Below are positions 60,852-64,000 of a DNA stretch of 64,000 bases, one piece after another (position 1 is the stretch's first letter; each line of letters starts with the position of its first letter). A program made the translations under genes and the position numbers. A model generated the notes under the pieces. The model made no database searches and was not told the origin of the DNA. It saw only the letters and a list, made by a program, of their open reading frames with translations. This DNA is from Anaerolineae bacterium (GTDB taxonomy: Bacteria; Chloroflexota; Anaerolineae; Aggregatilineales; Phototrophicaceae): positions 92,072 through 156,071 of the forward strand of contig JAHDWN010000007.1 in assembly GCA_023382675.1 (NCBI GenBank), read 5' to 3'.

Positions 60852-62060
60852 ATGGCATCGCTCAACGGACACAAGAAACAAGTGCAGGCGCGTCGTGTGC
60901 AGCGCGGGTCAGTGGGGATCGTTCAGCGGCAATCCATCAGCTTTGAAGATACGCTGCCACTCCGCAGCGGGCAGATGCTGGATGGCTTCACGTTAGCGTA
61001 TGAGACCTACGGACAGTTGAACGCCGAGCGCACGAACGCAATTCTGATCTTTCATGCGTTATCTGGCGATGCACATGTAGCGGGCTATCACACTGACGAT
61101 CCGGATGAGAAACCGGGTTGGTGGGATGATGCGGTCGGGCCGGGCAAAATGTTCGATATCGACCGCTTTTTCGTCATTTGCGCGAATGTCATCGGCGGCT
61201 GTCAGGGCAGCACCGGCCCCTCTTCGCTCGCGCCCGATGGCAAGCCGTTCGGGCTGCGCTTCCCCATCGTTACTGTTCCTGATATGGTCGAAGCCCAGCG
61301 CTACCTGATCGACGCACTCGGCATCGAGACTTTGTTCGCTGTGGCCGGGGGCAGCATGGGCGGTATGCAGGCGCTGCAATGGAGTGTCGATTATCCTGAG
61401 CGCGTGCGCCATGTGCTCTTCCTGGCAAGCACGCCGAAATCATCGACCCAAAATATCGCCTTCAATGAAATCGGTCGCCAGGCTATCTATGCCGATCCGC
61501 GCTGGAACAAAGGGGATTACTACGGCAAAGAAGCGCCGAATGCCGGGCTAGCGGTGGCGCGCATGGTCGGGCACATCACCTACATGTCTGAGACGTCGCT
61601 CGATCACAAGTTTGGCCGTCGCTTTCACGGACGCGAGAGCTTCGGCTACACGTTTGAGACGGATTTCGAGGTCGAGAGCTATTTCCGCTACCAGGGCAGC
61701 AAATTCGTCCACCGCTTCGACGCGAACAGCTACCTGTATATCACCAAAGCGTTGGATTATTTCGACATTGCCGATGGCTACGGCTCGATGGAAGCGGCGC
61801 TCTCACGTATGAAGGCTGCGACGCTGGTCGTCAGCTTCTCAAGCGATTGGCTCTACACAGCGGAACAGGCGCTCGATCTGGTGACGGCGCTCGAACAACT
61901 CGAAAAGCCCGTCCAGTATCATCTCGTGCAGGCCTCCTTCGGCCACGACTCGTTCCTGGTCGAAGTCGAGCTGATGACCAGGCTCATCGGCGGCTACCTC
62001 GATCACCATTGGGCACTGTTGGAGCAAGAAACGGCCAGGGTGAAGCAGCCTCAGGAATAG
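60852..62060 (+). CDS. metX: Homoserine O-acetyltransferase (MetX)
   Basis: 402 residues of the alpha/beta hydrolase-fold MetX family, acetylating homoserine with acetyl-CoA to give the substrate of MetY. The nucleophile motif is AGGSMGGMQALQW (Ser); Asp and His are in SSDWLYT and FGHDSFLVE. PLRSGQMLDGFTLAYETYGQLN and ANVIGGCQGSTGPSS are typical. GGAGG precedes the ATG. It follows metY by 70 bases with a hairpin between, so the two form the direct-sulfhydrylation operon. Confidence 0.96.
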   Translation: MASLNGHKKQVQARRVQRGSVGIVQRQSISFEDTLPLRSGQMLDGFTLAYETYGQLNAERTNAILIFHALSGDAHVAGYHTDDPDEKPGWWDDAVGPGKMFDIDRFFVICANVIGGCQGSTGPSSLAPDGKPFGLRFPIVTVPDMVEAQRYLIDALGIETLFAVAGGSMGGMQALQWSVDYPERVRHVLFLASTPKSSTQNIAFNEIGRQAIYADPRWNKGDYYGKEAPNAGLAVARMVGHITYMSETSLDHKFGRRFHGRESFGYTFETDFEVESYFRYQGSKFVHRFDANSYLYITKALDYFDIADGYGSMEAALSRMKAATLVVSFSSDWLYTAEQALDLVTALEQLEKPVQYHLVQASFGHDSFLVEVELMTRLIGGYLDHHWALLEQETARVKQPQE

Positions 62061-62178
62061 CCCGGCAAGCACACAGCCCAGAAATCAGATAAACTCCCCC
62101 ATCCTTTGCCGGTGACAGCTGTGCTATCCTTGCGCGCAAGCGACCGCCATTGATCATCCGGACTCTGTGGAAACAAGC

Positions 62179-62565
62179 ATGAGCAACGAAAAACCTATCC
62201 CCCAGATTAGCGCACGAGACCTTACGGCACGTATCGACAGTGACGACGGTGTTTTCCTGCTAGATGTCCGCAATCCGAACGAGTGGGAGATTTGCCGCCT
62301 GGAGAACGCCGTCATGCTGCCGCTGCCAACCTTGCAACGGGAAGCGCAGGCAATCGCCTTCGGCGGCACGCCAGCCAAAGACAGCGAGCTCGCGCAAATT
62401 CCGCGCGACCGCGACGTGGTTGTCTACTGTCACACCGGCGTCCGCAGCCAATACGCCATCATGATGCTGCGCGCGATTGGTTATGCCCCTGAGCGTTTGG
62501 TCAATCTGACAGGCGGAATCGATAGTTGGGCAACCGATGTTGACCCAGCAATGAATACCTATTGA
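62179..62565 (+). CDS. Rhodanese domain sulfurtransferase
   Basis: 128 residues, single rhodanese domain. The active-site Cys84 is in CHTGVRS, preceded by DVVVYC, with LLDVRNPNEWE near the start and LTGGIDSWATDVDP at the end. It carries sulfur as a persulfide, or acts in thiol transfer; the acceptor is unknown. ATG at 62179 is preferred over GTG at 62167. It lies 118 bases behind metX on the same strand; no terminator is seen, so a link with sulfur assimilation is plausible but not proven. Confidence 0.9.
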   Translation: MSNEKPIPQISARDLTARIDSDDGVFLLDVRNPNEWEICRLENAVMLPLPTLQREAQAIAFGGTPAKDSELAQIPRDRDVVVYCHTGVRSQYAIMMLRAIGYAPERLVNLTGGIDSWATDVDPAMNTY

Positions 62566-62579
62566 TTCGAGGTGCTGGC

Positions 62580-63119
62580 TTAGCTGCGGTAGCGATCCGG
62601 CATCGGCTGTTCATCGACGCGGTAAACACTGAAGCCGCGCTTGGTGTAATTCGCCAAGGCGTGCTGGCCGTCCATGTTGCAGGTATGCACCCAAACACGC
62701 CGTGCGCCAGCTTCCCACGCACGTGCAATGCCGTAGCTGAGCAGGTGCTTCCCCAGGCCGCGCCCCTGGTACTGCGGCCGTAAACCGAAGTAGGCCACCT
62801 CGGTATCCTGCCCCTGCTTTTCCAGTTCGACGTATCCCGCAGGCGTCCCATGCACGTAGAGGACGTGTATGCTCGTATCCGGCGAGCGGAGCACCGCGCT
62901 GAGTTCGAAATCCGACATCAGCAAGCGGTCACGCCAGCGCAGATGGTAGCCGACTGAGGAGTAAAGGAAGCGGTAAAAATCAACATCAGGGGCTTCACAT
63001 TCCAGGATTTCGACGCCGCGCGGGGTAGAGACAAACGCAGGGTGAAACTGATCCGGAGACGTCATTTGCAAATAGGTTGTCACCAGTGTTTCTGGAACAT
63101 CCACGTATGCGACTGCCAT
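62580..63119 (-). CDS. GNAT family N-acetyltransferase
   Basis: 179 residues from the ATG at 63119 (GAGG site, MAVAYVDVPETL); the in-frame start at 63164 is less likely. The acetyl-CoA site is visible as LRPQYQGRGLGKHLLSYGIARAWEAGA with the RGxGK-like loop, followed by VWVHTCNMDGQHALANYTKRGFSVY. Amine acceptor unknown. It converges on the rhodanese gene (14 bases between the stops) and is divergent from the acyl-CoA dehydrogenase. Confidence 0.9.
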   Translation of the reverse strand: MAVAYVDVPETLVTTYLQMTSPDQFHPAFVSTPRGVEILECEAPDVDFYRFLYSSVGYHLRWRDRLLMSDFELSAVLRSPDTSIHVLYVHGTPAGYVELEKQGQDTEVAYFGLRPQYQGRGLGKHLLSYGIARAWEAGARRVWVHTCNMDGQHALANYTKRGFSVYRVDEQPMPDRYRS

Positions 63120-63259
63120 CGGATCATCCTCGAAGTGCGTGCAATTGGGTATAATAAAGATCATTCAACAAACGACGCCCCGGAGATACAGCAAAACCCG
63201 CTAAATTCTGTGGGGGTAATGTCGTCAAATTCACCAATAAAACATGACAAGAGGCTTCC

Positions 63260-64000
63260 ATGGACTTCTCATTGAATGAAGAGCACCAACAAGCACAAAA
63301 GATGGTGCGCGATTTCGCCGCGCGCGAAGTGATGCCAGTCATCAGCGAATGGGATCGCAAACAGGAGATGAAGCCGGAATTTCTGCCGCGCATGGCGGAA
63401 TTGGGCATCCTCGGCATCTGCATCCCTGTGCGTTATGGCGGGCAAGGATTCGATTACATCACCCTCGGATTGGTGTGCGAGGAACTGGAACGTGCAGATA
63501 CGACCCTGCGCGTGGTCATGTCTGTCCACACCGGGTTGAACAGCCTGTCCCTGCTGCAATGGGGCACGGAAGATCAGAAACAGCGCTTTCTGGTTCCGCA
63601 GGCGCGCGGCGAGAAATATGCAGCCTTTGGCCTGACAGAACCAGGCGTCGGCAGTGATGTCGTCAACATGCGCGCGACCGCTCGCCGCGAAGGGGATCGC
63701 TACATCCTCAATGGCGAGAAGATGTGGATCAGCCTGGCGACCAAGGCGCACAACTTCCTCGTAATCGCGAAAACTGATGTCGAAGCCGGACATCGCGGCA
63801 TGACGGCATTTATCGTCACCAACGACATGCCCGGCGTGACGACAGGCGACATCCACGGCAAACTGGGTGTGCGTGCAGGTTCGACCGGCTGGGTCAACAT
63901 GGAAAACGTCGAAGTGCCGGTCGAAAACCGCCTGGGCGAAGAAGGCGAAGGCTTCAAGATTGCGATGGCGGCGCTCGATAATGGGCGCTACACCGTGGCC
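63260..64000 (+). CDS. Acyl-CoA dehydrogenase, N-terminal 247 residues (cut by window edge)
   Basis: The frame from ATG 63260 is open to the window end. MDFSLNEEHQQAQKMVRDFA is the typical start of the helical N-terminal domain. FGLTEPGVGSDVVNMRATA and ILNGEKMWISLATKA are the FAD/substrate-binding segments of the middle beta domain. The catalytic Glu region is beyond the edge. It would oxidise acyl-CoA in beta-oxidation or branched-chain amino acid breakdown; chain-length specificity cannot be told. Confidence 0.95.
   Translation, partial: MDFSLNEEHQQAQKMVRDFAAREVMPVISEWDRKQEMKPEFLPRMAELGILGICIPVRYGGQGFDYITLGLVCEELERADTTLRVVMSVHTGLNSLSLLQWGTEDQKQRFLVPQARGEKYAAFGLTEPGVGSDVVNMRATARREGDRYILNGEKMWISLATKAHNFLVIAKTDVEAGHRGMTAFIVTNDMPGVTTGDIHGKLGVRAGSTGWVNMENVEVPVENRLGEEGEGFKIAMAALDNGRYTVA

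Overview
The window looks like a chromosomal stretch from a member of the Chloroflexota, probably Anaerolineae-like. This is inference from gene content and could not be checked by search. The pointers are large hypothetical proteins with repeated Trp-Leu motifs and TPRs, TP-rich linkers in membrane-anchored TPR proteins, a BMP-type nucleoside ABC operon, a metY-metX pair, and a three-gene histidine phosphatase / DUF3090 / SCO1664 cassette otherwise known from Actinobacteria. The DNA is GC-rich by eye. Genes are close together with many 4-base overlaps. There is no rRNA, CRISPR array, prophage or insertion sequence.

Layout. 0-9 kb: a truncated gene, a DEAD-box RNA helicase, a CoA-binding protein, an MFS transporter, an MTA/SAH deaminase-like amidohydrolase, PEP carboxylase and a TetR regulator. 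9-16 kb: two cytosolic HtrA-like proteases, an atypical LuxR response regulator behind a perfect inverted repeat, a GT39 mannosyltransferase-like protein, an FHA/zinc-ribbon protein, a roadblock protein and TrmD. 16-21 kb: a PLAT-domain protein, two lipoproteins, small unknowns and two paralogous membrane proteins. 21-27 kb: tRNA-Leu(CAA), ECF sigma and anti-sigma, Nudix, a methyltransferase, a phosphoesterase, and the three-gene cassette. 27-38 kb: a secreted 5'-nucleotidase, an anchored TPR protein, a secreted glycosidase with an SH3 domain, and the BMP/ATPase/permease/permease operon. 38-44.3 kb: two very acidic, tryptophan-motif proteins with TPRs. 44-58 kb: mostly housekeeping genes (ndk, rsfS, rluD, mscL, comEA, ltaE) with a pseudo-nitrilase, a degenerate CPBP protein, a tyrosine recombinase, a P450, tandem rhomboids and citrate synthase. 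59-62.6 kb: a sulfur amino acid operon (metY, metX, perhaps a rhodanese) behind a structured leader. The window ends in a truncated acyl-CoA dehydrogenase.

The two strongest leads are these. (1) The metY leader has a promoter placed so that a 35-codon ORF rich in Cys and Met codons would start at or next to +1. It is followed by mutually exclusive hairpins and a perfect 10-bp terminator, which suggests a cysteine/methionine attenuator or an unrecognised riboswitch. (2) The acidic WL-motif/TPR gene pair at 38.1-44.3 kb has internal repeats and an HhH-like insert, and could be a scaffold system with no assigned function.

Several other genes look like pseudoenzymes or atypical variants: a nitrilase fold lacking the catalytic Cys, a receiver domain lacking the phospho-Asp, and a CPBP protein lacking catalytic residues. 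Extended -10 (TGnTATAAT-like) promoters recur, and some sit 6-7 bases from a start codon, suggesting leaderless mRNAs.
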